Of a stretch of 39,126 bases of DNA, positions 1 to 5,811 are shown one piece after another. Made by a program: the position numbers and the translations under genes. The notes beneath the pieces are model-generated. The model was given only the letters and a program-made list of their open reading frames with translations, made no database searches and had not been told where the DNA came from. Origin of the DNA: a virus. The first letter of the stretch is position 1; every line of letters starts with the position of its first letter. The stretch is from positions 1 to 39,126 of the IMG/VR virus record IMGVR_UViG_3300003852_000026. One strand, written 5' to 3'.

Positions 1-753
1 TCATGTAGTTCAGGTTGTGCACGAACCCATTCGAAGTGTGTAATAGTCTCTTGCGCACAATGTAAAAAACCTGTAAAGAGATCACTCAAATATAAATCTA
101 AACACTCATTCTGTTCACGATCTTGTTCTGCTATATTCAATAATAAATTAAAAGATTATAGTTGGATAACACCCGAATTTAAACAGAAATTATCAATCAA
201 GATGAAAAATATTCCACCAGCTGGTTTTAGATTAAATCCTAAGTTATACGGTAGTAAAGGTGGTAGATGTAGTAAACGGAAATTGCCTCGCATCGAATCA
301 ATATGTCAAAACAAATCATGCAATAAAATCTTTGAACATATATCAACAACTAAACGTGTTTACTGCTGCAGAGCTTGTGCAGATCAAAATCGTTATCATC
401 CAAATTCTACCATTGTTCATCGCTCAACATATAAAGATCAACAAATGGATTCTGGTGCGGAACTTATTTTTGCAAAGCTACTCGACACAGTTAACATAAA
501 ATGGATTAAAAATCAGACTCAATATTTCTCATTTATTGGCTTAAATGGAAAGCAGAAAAGATACTACCCAGATTTCTTTTTACCTGATCATAATTTATGG
601 ATAGAAATTAAAGGCAAACGATATATAAGGCCTGATGATGAATTGCGAAGAGCGGCTGTTGGTAATATTGTTCTTATAATGGCATCAGAACTTCGCAATT
701 CATCAGCTGTTTTATCAAAAATAACGCAGATTCGCCAGGCCGGCTCTGCGTAA
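1..753 (+). CDS. Zinc-finger homing endonuclease, 5' end outside window
   Basis: The reading frame is open from the first base to the stop at 751-753, so an ATG at 202 is internal and the gene starts upstream of the window. Visible protein is 250 residues. The N-terminal part holds two Cys-rich fingers (CAQC...FCSRSC; CQNKSC...CCRAC). The C-terminal domain reads YYPDFFLP followed about 8 residues later by WIEIKGK, the PD-(D/E)XK-like core of phage free-standing homing endonucleases related to the Vsr-like group. Such enzymes cut an uninvaded allele and spread by gene conversion. It lies plus-strand beside the minus-strand tRNA array, as do the genes at 1778 and 3504. Family-level call is good; target site unknown. 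Confidence 0.8.
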   Translation, partial: SCSSGCARTHSKCVIVSCAQCKKPVKRSLKYKSKHSFCSRSCSAIFNNKLKDYSWITPEFKQKLSIKMKNIPPAGFRLNPKLYGSKGGRCSKRKLPRIESICQNKSCNKIFEHISTTKRVYCCRACADQNRYHPNSTIVHRSTYKDQQMDSGAELIFAKLLDTVNIKWIKNQTQYFSFIGLNGKQKRYYPDFFLPDHNLWIEIKGKRYIRPDDELRRAAVGNIVLIMASELRNSSAVLSKITQIRQAGSA

Positions 754-914
754 GCCTTTGTAGGTTCCACTGCCACTGGCAGGTAACAAATTGAATTCTC
801 TATCTAGGTCTCATGTTCATCACCTAGCCAATCCCGTATATCCTGCCTTCTACCTTATTAGGGTGGGGATATGCTGCTGTTCCATCGTCAGGCTCTCTTA
901 CATCAATAGAGAAA

Positions 915-1000
915 TGGTGCGCCGTGATGGAGTTGCACCACCCGAGCCTTTCGACACGAGATTTACAGTCTCGCCCGCTACTCCTACGGTCTAACGACGC
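915..1000 (-). tRNA. tRNA-Tyr (GTA)
   Basis: Minus-strand cloverleaf of 86 nt with encoded CCA. Acceptor GCGTCGT pairs with ACGGCGC (one G-U). The anticodon stem CGAGA/TCTCG closes loop CTGTAAA, anticodon GTA, with U33. A long variable arm follows, as in bacterial tRNA-Tyr. The T-stem GGTGG/CCATC closes a non-canonical loop TGCAACT instead of TTCRANY. Three bases separate it from tRNA-fMet. Confidence 0.88.
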
Positions 1001-1003
1001 AAA

Positions 1004-1078
1004 TGGTTGCAGGGGCATCGTTGCAGATGCATTTTGAGGTTATGAGCCTCACGAGTTGGCGATTACTCCACTCCTGCG
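1004..1078 (-). tRNA. Initiator tRNA-fMet (CAT)
   Basis: 75 nt with encoded CCA. The acceptor starts with C opposite A72, the unpaired 1-72 position typical of bacterial initiators. The loop CTCATAA in stem TGAGG/CCTCA gives anticodon CAT, with two G-C pairs next to the loop; the third pair is A-U, unlike E. coli. The segment GTGGAGTAA...CTCG resembles E. coli tRNA-fMet. The T-arm is GCATC/GATGC with a 6-nt loop TGCAAC. Elongator Met or Ile2 is less likely because of the C1-A72 mismatch. Confidence 0.82.
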
Positions 1079-1085
1079 TCAAAAT

Positions 1086-1113
1086 TGGTGTAGGTCTCCG
1101 GAATCTCACCGGC
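1086..1113 (-). other. Isolated tRNA 3'-half remnant
   Basis: Reading minus: T-arm GCCGG, loop TGAGATT, CCGGA, then GACCTAC, A, CCA. This is a good tRNA 3' end lying 7 bases from tRNA-fMet, but I cannot find a matching acceptor 5' strand (GTAGGTC or wobble form) in the following 200 bases. It may be a relic of deletion or recombination, or part of an RNA I cannot fold. Confidence 0.4.
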
Positions 1114-1337
1114 CTTCTTGTCGCGGTTTCATCTCTATTTTAATCTAATATAACTAACTATCATCCAACACTTACCGCAAGCGGTAATATATGTCTTTTA
1201 AGATCTCCTCACCTCTAATATAGAAGACAAGAGACTTAAAAGGTTATATATTATCCATAATATATAGACAATTGTGCATTTTACACCTAGCCTACAAATT
1301 CAGTATAGATGAATTGATAATTAAATCAACATAAAAG
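1114..1337. other. Spacer with inverted repeats
   Basis: No gene seen. It contains the palindrome TTACCGC-AA-GCGGTAA (1172-1187), and an 8-bp inverted repeat CTTTTAAG (1195-1202) / CTTAAAAG (1235-1242) bracketing about 32 bases. Neither has a convincing U-tract, so terminator function is uncertain. Confidence 0.4.
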
Positions 1338-1484
1338 TGGTGCGCTGAGCAGGATTCGAACTGTAGTAATACAATCAATTGAGTTGTATCACAACAATAG
1401 ACTCATGTGGATTCCGGTCTACCACTGCTAACTGCAACCTCCCGGCTAAACACCGGGCGCCATTACCTGTTAGGCCATCAGCGC
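1338..1484 (-). tRNA. tRNA-like gene interrupted by 70 nt in the T-arm
   Basis: The acceptor GCGCTGA/TCAGCGC is perfect and is followed by A and CCA. The D-stem GCC/GGC has a GG-containing loop; the anticodon stem CCCGG/CCGGG is perfect. The T-stem 5' part GCAG (1432-1435) is separated from GTTCGAATCCTGC (ending at 1361) by 70 bases at 1362-1431. Removing them restores a standard 77-nt tRNA with T-arm GCAGG-TTCGAAT-CCTGC. The anticodon loop TGTTTAG would read TTT (Lys), but position 33 is G instead of U, so function is doubtful. The insert can close on itself by GTGGTAG/TTACTAC. Intron, nested tRNA relic or recombination scar are all possible. Confidence 0.6.
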
Positions 1485-1505
1485 ATAAATTTTTGCGTAA
1501 GCTAG

Positions 1506-1689
1506 TAGGCAAACTATTAACATCTCACACCCCTCAAATGGGGCTCGGATATCATGTGCTTCTCTGCACCATCTTAAGCTAAAAGAGCACGAGTAATAGG
1601 CAAACTCCACGCTACCATCTACACTGATCACTCAGCTACACCGGGCATTCCCAGCTAACGGAGCATTTGGGTGCTTCTCTGCATTACTC
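1506..1689 (-). repeat. Two related tRNA-like elements sharing short repeats
   Basis: Two units share TAGGCAAACT (1506-1515; 1597-1606) and GTGCTTCTCTGCA (1556-1568; 1671-1683). The second unit is closed by a 7-bp stem GAGTAAT (1591-1597) / ATTACTC (1683-1689), like an acceptor stem, and holds a CTGA-GTGA-TCAG hairpin like a variable arm. I could not draw a complete cloverleaf for either. The repeats suggest duplication of one tRNA-like ancestor. Confidence 0.35.
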
Positions 1690-1700
1690 GTAAACGAATC

Positions 1701-1790
1701 AGTAGAGTGAGGGATTTGAACCGGAGGAGCTACCTCTTTCTCTCGAGCCGGTCAGAGCTCTTTTCCATGCCGTGTACTTAGGCCTCTACT
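1701..1790 (-). tRNA. Degenerate or interrupted tRNA-like gene
   Basis: Acceptor strands GTAGAG (5', near 1789) and CTCTAC (3', 1702-1707) pair, and the T-loop TTCAAAT is canonical. The T-stem is intact only if 11 bases are skipped: GAGG, then 11 nt, then G-TTCAAAT-CCCTC. This is the same position as the 70-nt insert in the unit at 1338. The anticodon arm candidate GAGC/GCTC has an 8-nt loop TCTGACCG. CCA is not encoded. Its 5' end overlaps the stop codon end of the endonuclease gene at 1778. Ser/Leu type is possible; identity unresolved. Confidence 0.4.
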
Positions 1791-2758
1791 AAATGGTTTA
1801 AAATTTCCTGTTTAATGTCATCTACTTTACCAGCATGAAGTACAATATTATTTTGTTCACGAACTAATCTAAGCTTTTCAGCATCTTGTTTCATCTTATA
1901 TGGATTTTTCGGATCTAAATAAACATTAAGAGCCGGTAAAAAGAAATCTGGGTAATACCGGCGACGTTTACCGCTACCATCAATATACCATAGCATTAAT
2001 TTTCTACTCCGTCGCCATTCGATATTCTTTTCATCTAAAAATTTTGCGATATCAACTTCCCAACTTGAATCCATTAAAATATCTTTGTATCTATACCGCT
2101 TAAAATTAGTCTCACCACCACAATTTGGATTAGCTAGTGAATTACGTGAAAGTAGTTTACTCTTACAGTCAGGACTACAGGTCTTTGCAATTCTTGTGGA
2201 TTTTCTTGTAATAAAATTAGCGTCACAGATTATACATTTTGTAAATATAAATCGTGGAAATTGGGTCATATCTAAATCTTCTACTCTCTTACTCGGTGAT
2301 GAGGAGAGATATAACCGCGGATGTGTTGCGTAATATTGTTTCTGCTGTTGCTTGCGTATTTCAACTTTACATGTATCACAATAAATTTCAGGTACATTTA
2401 TATAAGTTGTTACTAACTTCTTACAACCTTTACACGGTATTTCTTTTCGTTGTTTAGCTAATATCGGTATGTTATATTGGCGAGAACATTTATGTGAACA
2501 ACATTGTTGTGAACGATTTTTAAATGGTATATATCGCTGGCACACCGGGCAATGTTTAGGTGATTTATTGTATAATATTTCTGCTTCAATCAACTCTACT
2601 CTACCACCCGATCTACCTAGGTACTGTGGAAATGTTCGTTTTAATAACTCTCTACTAATATGTAGTTGGCGCGCGATCCAATCTGTCGGTCGGTGCTCAG
2701 TATGCCACTTCAGTATCTGTTGTCTATTTTCCTCAATAATTCGTTGTTGCTTACCCAT
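1778..2758 (-). CDS. Multi-zinc-finger homing endonuclease
   Basis: 326 residues. The N-terminus has a helix-turn-helix-like segment (WIARQLHISRELLKR, about residues 27-41). Three Cys-rich fingers follow (CPVC...CCSHKC; CKGC...CDTC; CIIC...CSPDC). The C-terminal nuclease domain has DSSWE, RYYPDFFLP and YLDPKNPYKMKQDAEK. In the last motif DPK stands where related enzymes have EIK, so a D...K catalytic pair is inferred. It should act as a mobile DNA endonuclease with modular DNA-binding fingers. The ATG at 2756-2758 has no Shine-Dalgarno sequence. The last codons overlap the 5' end of the tRNA-like unit at 1701-1790, so the gene may have been inserted against that tRNA. Confidence 0.78.
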   Translation of the reverse strand: MGKQQRIIEENRQQILKWHTEHRPTDWIARQLHISRELLKRTFPQYLGRSGGRVELIEAEILYNKSPKHCPVCQRYIPFKNRSQQCCSHKCSRQYNIPILAKQRKEIPCKGCKKLVTTYINVPEIYCDTCKVEIRKQQQKQYYATHPRLYLSSSPSKRVEDLDMTQFPRFIFTKCIICDANFITRKSTRIAKTCSPDCKSKLLSRNSLANPNCGGETNFKRYRYKDILMDSSWEVDIAKFLDEKNIEWRRSRKLMLWYIDGSGKRRRYYPDFFLPALNVYLDPKNPYKMKQDAEKLRLVREQNNIVLHAGKVDDIKQEILNHLVEA

Positions 2759-2811
2759 ATATCAATACTTATGTAATAAGTATGGTGGAGCAACTAGTTT
2801 TTACAGAGACG

Positions 2812-2884
2812 TGGAGATGGTCGGTACCGCCCCGACTTCTACCGGGTGCAAACCGGTCGTGTTACCTTTTAGCACTACACCCCC
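2812..2884 (-). tRNA. tRNA-Ala (TGC)
   Basis: 73 nt without encoded CCA. Acceptor GGGGGTG/CATCTCC has two G-U pairs. The D-stem is GTG/CAC. Anticodon stem ACCGG/CCGGT closes TTTGCAC, anticodon TGC with U33. The T-stem GTCGG/CCGAC is perfect but its loop is GGCGGTA, not TTCRANY. Confidence 0.8.
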
Positions 2885-2902
2885 ATAAAATTAGATAGGC
2901 TG

Positions 2903-2978
2903 CGTACTATCCGCTATACGATCCGAGCGCGGCGGTATCTCTACCGCTTACCCAGGTGGGATTCGAACCCTTAGTACG
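2903..2978 (-). other. tRNA-like element of 76 nt
   Basis: Closed by a perfect 7-bp stem CGTACTA (2972-2978 on the minus strand) / TAGTACG (2903-2909). Inside are GGG-TTCGAAT-CCC, the hairpin GCGGTA-GAGA-TACCGC (2932-2947) and CGCT...AGCG. It has tRNA length and an acceptor-like stem, but the arm order and spacing do not match a normal tRNA: a TTCGAAT loop sits in the D-arm position. Identity unresolved. Confidence 0.35.
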
Positions 2979-2990
2979 TTTCAGTTAGAT

Positions 2991-3065
2991 TGGTAGTCCA
3001 TAGCAGTAACGCTCTGCTTTATCCTGTTAGAGAGACAGGCGAATTAACTTTTATTCTAATGGACC
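2991..3065 (-). tRNA. tRNA-Glu (CTC)
   Basis: 75 nt with encoded CCA. Acceptor GGTCCAT/ATGGACT (G-U at 1-72), D-stem GAAT/ATTC, anticodon stem CCTGT/ACAGG around CTCTCTA (anticodon CTC, U33), T-stem AGCAG/CTGCT. The T-loop is AGCGTTA, identical to that of tRNA-Gly at 5279. Confidence 0.83.
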
Positions 3066-3075
3066 ATAAATACGA

Positions 3076-3149
3076 TGCTGGTGTTTTGCTAATGCTAAAC
3101 TACACTAGTTTTTGTTACTAGCGGCGGACCTTGCACCCACGACTCCAGC
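3076..3149 (-). tRNA. tRNA-like gene, anticodon CAA?
   Basis: Acceptor GCTGGAG/CACCAGC has one mismatch; D-stem GTGG/CCGC has a GG-containing loop; anticodon stem CTAGT/ACTAG closes AACAAAA (would read CAA, Leu). Position 33 is A, the T-stem is poor and the variable arm is short for Leu. CCA is not encoded. It could be a decayed tRNA. Confidence 0.45.
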
Positions 3150-3294
3150 AAATTGAATTAGAAGGTAGAACTGTCTACCCAGTTTGGAGCCACAGACGCG
3201 ATGAACTTCTCAGTATTCACCAGCTCTCAGACAAAATTGAACGAGTGCATTGGCCGTCATTCTCACTTCCTGCCTTATTTCTAAGGTTCTAAAT

Positions 3295-3369
3295 TGGTAG
3301 CCTTGGTAGGAGTTTCACCTACAACCTTCCACTAATCGGGTGGATACTCTAAAGTTGAGTTACAAGGCC
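3295..3369 (-). tRNA. tRNA-Ile (GAT)
   Basis: 75 nt with encoded CCA. Acceptor GGCCTTG/CAAGGCT, anticodon stem TCCAC/GTGGA around CCGATTA (anticodon GAT, but C at position 33), T-stem GTAGG/CCTAC with loop TGAAACT. The stems are clean; the C33 and the T-loop are unusual. Confidence 0.78.
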
Positions 3370-3375
3370 GTAAAT

Positions 3376-3451
3376 TGGTACCCCTGGCGATGGTTGCAAT
3401 CGCTGTCGCTCGGTTAAAAGCCGAATGCTTATCTCGTTAAGCTTCAAGGGC
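3376..3451 (-). tRNA. tRNA-Lys (TTT)
   Basis: 76 nt with encoded CCA. Acceptor GCCCTTG/CAGGGGT with wobble pairs, D-stem GCTT/AAGC, anticodon stem TTCGG/CCGAG around CTTTTAA (TTT), T-stem GCGAT/ATCGC with loop TGCAACC. Six bases separate it from tRNA-Ile. Confidence 0.86.
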
Positions 3452-3503
3452 GTTAAATTGAAATTAGAGGTTGTATTCCGTAGCCGCGATACTAAGTATA
3501 CTT

Positions 3504-4178
3504 ATGAAAGAACAAATCATCGAAGCAGTTCGACAATATTATAAAACATATAACAAATCTCCAGGAATTCCAAATAGTTGTAATCCTCTGATGCCTGATG
3601 TACCATGTTATGCAACAATTAAAAAATACTTCAATTCGTGGAATGAAGTCTTAAACATTGCAGATATACCATTAAACATGAAGTCACCAAAATCGAGAGT
3701 GCAAATTATATGTGCAAACTGTGGTAATACTAGAATGATACAACCTACAAGAATAAGTCAAACAAAACGCTCTTTTTGTAGTAAACATTGTGCAGGTACA
3801 TATAATAGTAAACTACCAAAACATAAAACATTTCAATCAAAAGCAGAAAAGCAAATTAGAAAATATATTACAACTAACTATCCAAATCTTGAATTCATCA
3901 CAAATAACAAATCACATATCGGTTACGAACTTGATATTTTTATACCGAGTCTCCAACTCGCTTTTGAAATAAATGGTATTCATCACTACAAACCTATATA
4001 TGGTACACCTTTATTTGAAAAAATAAAAATACGTGATAATTTACGAGTTGAAATGTGTGCTGCAAAAAATACAACACTCATAGTTTTAAATATTTCTAAA
4101 CTCTCCCAATATACAGATAAGCATATGCAACCGTTTTATCAAATAGTAGATACTGCAATTAAAGATCACATGAAATAG
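3504..4178 (+). CDS. Homing endonuclease, Vsr-like fold
   Basis: 224 residues from ATG 3504; an upstream in-frame ATG at 3471 adds 11 residues and is less likely because it lies close to tRNA-Lys. Residues about 70-105 form a Cys finger (CANC...FCSKHC). The C-terminal half has GYELDIFIPSLQLAFEING followed by HHY and a later RDNLR, the pattern of phage endonucleases with a Vsr-type nuclease core. The plus-strand orientation inside a minus-strand tRNA array and lack of linkage to other genes fit a free-standing mobile gene. The start has AT-rich DNA and no Shine-Dalgarno sequence. Confidence 0.75.
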   Translation: MKEQIIEAVRQYYKTYNKSPGIPNSCNPLMPDVPCYATIKKYFNSWNEVLNIADIPLNMKSPKSRVQIICANCGNTRMIQPTRISQTKRSFCSKHCAGTYNSKLPKHKTFQSKAEKQIRKYITTNYPNLEFITNNKSHIGYELDIFIPSLQLAFEINGIHHYKPIYGTPLFEKIKIRDNLRVEMCAAKNTTLIVLNISKLSQYTDKHMQPFYQIVDTAIKDHMK

Positions 4179-4511
4179 TCTCGATTCGGTAACCAATTTC
4201 TCGGTGTTAATCATTTATCTCAGTCTTTGCAAACTGGTCGATCGTTAAAATCGACTGCCCCAACCATTGCCTGGGTAACGTGTAGCACTACCATCCATAT
4301 TTGTACTTGCATCTACTATGTGGTCAATGAATCATAGGCTTATTCTATAACCCCTTTATTTCACCCTTCCTGCTGAACTTATCCGAGTTTTTCAAGGGCT
4401 CAGGAATGATTCTCCCACGAGCTGCTGTGATGGCGCGAACTTCCTCTAACAACCCAGACCTATTGTATTCATAGGTGACAGGGCTATCAGCGATAGGTCG
4501 AATGAGTAAAT
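4179..4511. other. Unassigned part of the tRNA array
   Basis: No protein gene seen. On the minus strand there are tRNA-sized arms: the stem GTCGAT/ATCGAC around TTTAACG (would read TAA), CAGTT-TGCAAA-GACTG, and CCCA...TGGG with a GG loop. I could not join these into a full cloverleaf. Probably degenerate or interrupted tRNA genes. Confidence 0.3.
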
Positions 4512-4619
4512 TGGCGCGAGGGGAGATGTATCAGATCTCATTTCAGCACTACCGAGTTTTAATCGGTTGATACGGCGACTTATCAGCTTGGGTTGAAAAT
4601 CAACCACTGCTGCCCTCTC
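4512..4619 (-). tRNA. Long tRNA-like gene, possibly Ser
   Basis: 108 nt. The 3' end is clear: T-stem GAGAT/ATCTC with loop CTGATAC, acceptor CCCTCGC, G73, CCA. The 5' acceptor GAGAGGG pairs with one mismatch. D-stem CAGC/GCTG encloses a 21-nt loop that itself folds (GGTTG/CAACC). Next come TGATA/TATCA with an 8-nt loop AGTCGCCG and an arm ACCGA/TCGGT that may be a variable arm. G73 and the long variable arm suggest Ser, but the anticodon cannot be fixed. Confidence 0.45.
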
Positions 4620-4625
4620 ATAAAA

Positions 4626-4697
4626 TGGCCCCGCCGTAAGGTATCTCACCCTACTTACCGGATTTGGAGTTCGGTTTGTTCAATTGAACGCGGCGGG
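4626..4697 (-). tRNA. tRNA-Trp (CCA)
   Basis: 72 nt with encoded CCA. Perfect acceptor CCCGCCG/CGGCGGG, G73. D-arm GTTC-AATT-GAAC has only a 4-nt loop and lacks the usual GG. Anticodon arm CCGAA/TCCGG (one A-C mismatch) closes CTCCAAA, anticodon CCA. T-stem TAGGG/CCTTA has loop TGAGATA. The D-loop looks truncated relative to E. coli tRNA-Trp. Confidence 0.75.
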
Positions 4698-5004
4698 ATT
4701 AAAGTGGTTGGCCGAGTTTGCACACGCAGTTGCAACCGCGTAGCCTTATCGTGTAGAATTTGCACCTACCCATTGCTGATCAGGCAATGTACTCCCAACA
4801 GTGTATAAATTTTATGTTCAACATATCACACTCGCCAGAGCTAGGGAATCGAACCTTAGATACACTGAACATGGTAGCCGAGCAGTAGTGCTGAATACGC
4901 TCATCACCGTTTCGGCGACACAAATTGGGCGCTCTCGTTTATCCCCTATCACTGTCGGAAATCACAGTAACGATTCGGGGCCTGAAACGCAATTCCGAGA
5001 TTAA
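4698..5004. other. Structured RNA region without resolved gene
   Basis: On the minus strand at 4753-4788 an anticodon arm ATTGC-CTGATCA-GCAAT (GAT, Ile) is followed by T-arm GTAGG-TGCAAAT-TCTAC, but no acceptor stem pairs. Around 4828-4920 another TTCGATT-containing unit has outer stem TCGCCG/TGGCGA but irregular arms. The hairpin at 4936-4989 is listed separately. Confidence 0.35.
4936..4989 (-). ncRNA. Long multi-segment hairpin in the tRNA array
   Basis: On the minus strand three nested stems line up: CGTTT/AAACG, CCCC/GGGG and ACTGT/ACAGT, ending in an 8-nt loop GATTTCCG. Outer flanks AATTG/CAATT can extend it. It does not fit a cloverleaf and has no U-tract. It could be a processing signal or small RNA within the tRNA transcript. 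Confidence 0.4.
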
Positions 5005-5106
5005 TCCAGATGGAAGGATTTGAACCTTCGGCGTCTGCATGATCACCCTTTTGCGGTGTCTTGTACCATCATAGTGTGCAGCGGTCTACCACTGAACTAC
5101 ATCTGA
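5005..5106 (-). tRNA. tRNA with 30 extra bases in the anticodon loop
   Basis: The acceptor TCAGATG/CATCTGG, the canonical D-arm TAGTTCAGTGGTAGA, a 5-nt variable region and the perfect T-arm GAAGG-TTCAAAT-CCTTC all have standard spacing. The anticodon stem CTGCA/TGCAG is perfect but encloses 37 bases instead of 7. The extra 30 contain ATGAT/ATCAT and CACC/GGTG pairings. Without the excision point the anticodon cannot be called. CCA is not encoded. An intron in the anticodon loop is the simplest reading; a decayed gene is the alternative. Confidence 0.6.
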
Positions 5107-5114
5107 AATTGAAT

Positions 5115-5218
5115 CCAGTTACAGCAGCTGGGGACGAGAACCCTGTTACTCCCGTGTCGAAATGACTTTGAATTGGGTGCGAAGCTATCACCACATGAAC
5201 TCGTAATTACTGTAACTG
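5115..5218 (-). other. tRNA-like element with 9-bp closing stem
   Basis: CAGTTACAG (5210-5218 on minus) pairs perfectly with CTGTAACTG (5116-5124), followed by G. Inside is an extended T-arm-like hairpin ending in GGG-TTCTCGT-CCC, about 8 of 10 pairs long. The length (104 nt) suggests a Ser/Leu-type or expanded tRNA; the anticodon is unresolved. Confidence 0.4.
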
Positions 5219-5248
5219 AAATAAAAGGCTCGCGCAAAGCGACAAGCC
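5219..5248 (-). terminator. Probable intrinsic terminator after tRNA-Gly
   Basis: The minus strand reads GGCTTGT...GCGAGCC (7 bp with G-U pairs) followed by TTTTATTT. It lies about 30 bases past the CCA of tRNA-Gly and could end or attenuate the array transcript. Confidence 0.45.
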
Positions 5249-5278
5249 CAACACCTCCTACCATGGGTAAGTGTGAAA

Positions 5279-5353
5279 TGGAGTGCGAGACGGGTAACGC
5301 TCCCGCTTGACCTTCCTTGGCAAGGAAGTGCCTCACTTTTAGGCTACTCACAC
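5279..5353 (-). tRNA. tRNA-Gly (GCC)
   Basis: 75 nt with encoded CCA. Acceptor GTGTGAG/CTCGCAC (one G-U), 8-9 TA, D-stem GCC/GGC, perfect anticodon stem CTTCC/GGAAG around TTGCCAA (GCC), T-stem GCGGG/CCCGT. The T-loop AGCGTTA is non-canonical and matches tRNA-Glu. It is the first clean tRNA downstream of the array promoter. Confidence 0.87.
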
Positions 5354-5490
5354 ATGAAATTAAAGGGGGAGCCAAAGCTCGACCCCATTAAATCGACGAT
5401 AGAGCTTTCTCTGTTCCGTCGAACGCCGTGCTATTTTGGAGCTTATATCCAACCTGGGTTCTGCTTTCGCATAACACCCCACGACCGTTT
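5354..5490 (-). other. Structured leader of the tRNA transcript
   Basis: Between promoter and first tRNA the minus strand has hairpins: GGGG..GAGC-TTTG-GCTC-CCCC (about 5366-5387), TCGACG...CGTCGA with inner AGAG-AAAG-CTCT, TTGGA-TATAAGC-TCCAA, and a GC-rich hairpin with a GAAA tetraloop. No complete tRNA recognised. Likely an untranslated leader or processing region. Confidence 0.35.
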
Positions 5491-5494
5491 AGCG

Positions 5495-5523
5495 ATTTTA
5501 TACTTTCTAAGCACCTTTTTCAA
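5495..5523 (-). promoter_or_regulatory. Sigma70-like promoter of the tRNA array
   Basis: -35 TTGAAA (5518-5523), 17-base spacer, -10 TAAAAT (5495-5500), pointing into the tRNA array. It follows the strong terminator at 5568-5606, as expected for an independent transcription unit. Confidence 0.6.
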
Positions 5524-5567
5524 GGAGGCTCGCTGTGAGAGTTCTAAGCCTATCCGTAAATTCCTAA

Positions 5568-5606
5568 TAAAAAACCCGCTACTTTTTTCTTTTTAGTAGC
5601 GGGTTT
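5568..5606 (-). terminator. Strong intrinsic terminator
   Basis: An 11-bp stem AAACCCGCTAC/GTAGCGGGTTT with an A-rich loop on the minus strand is followed by a run of T. It should end transcription of the minus-strand genes at 5812-6232 and insulate them from the tRNA array. On the plus strand the tail is weaker. Confidence 0.8.
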
Positions 5607-5811
5607 CAAAATCTCTGACAAAACCCACTACATTGTAAATCCTTTTTCGTCCGAATTCGCAATCGTAGTCTCATGACGCAGACAATACGGTTGCCAAGGG
5701 CTATTACCCTTTATACTCGCTCTTGTTGTTGGCATTGTTCGCATTTTAAATTACTTATGCTTCGCGTTTCTTTTTCTACTATCAATATACATACTATTTT
5801 TTAAAGTGCAA

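Noticed and set aside
202-753. ATG 202 as the start of the first endonuclease
   Set aside because: The frame is open to base 1 and encodes another Cys finger upstream, so the gene begins outside the window.
1338-1484. Group I intron in the tRNA
   Set aside because: 70 nt is far too short for a self-splicing group I intron and it is not in the anticodon loop.
3076-3149. Circularly permuted tRNA (3' half before 5' half)
   Set aside because: CGCTAGT-AACAAAA-ACTAGTG looked like adjacent acceptor strands, but the same segment fits an anticodon arm of a linear tRNA with acceptor GCTGGAG/CACCAGC.
4446-5596. Protein genes on either strand in the tRNA array
   Set aside because: The frames are short, overlap tRNA stems and have no recognisable composition or start signals.
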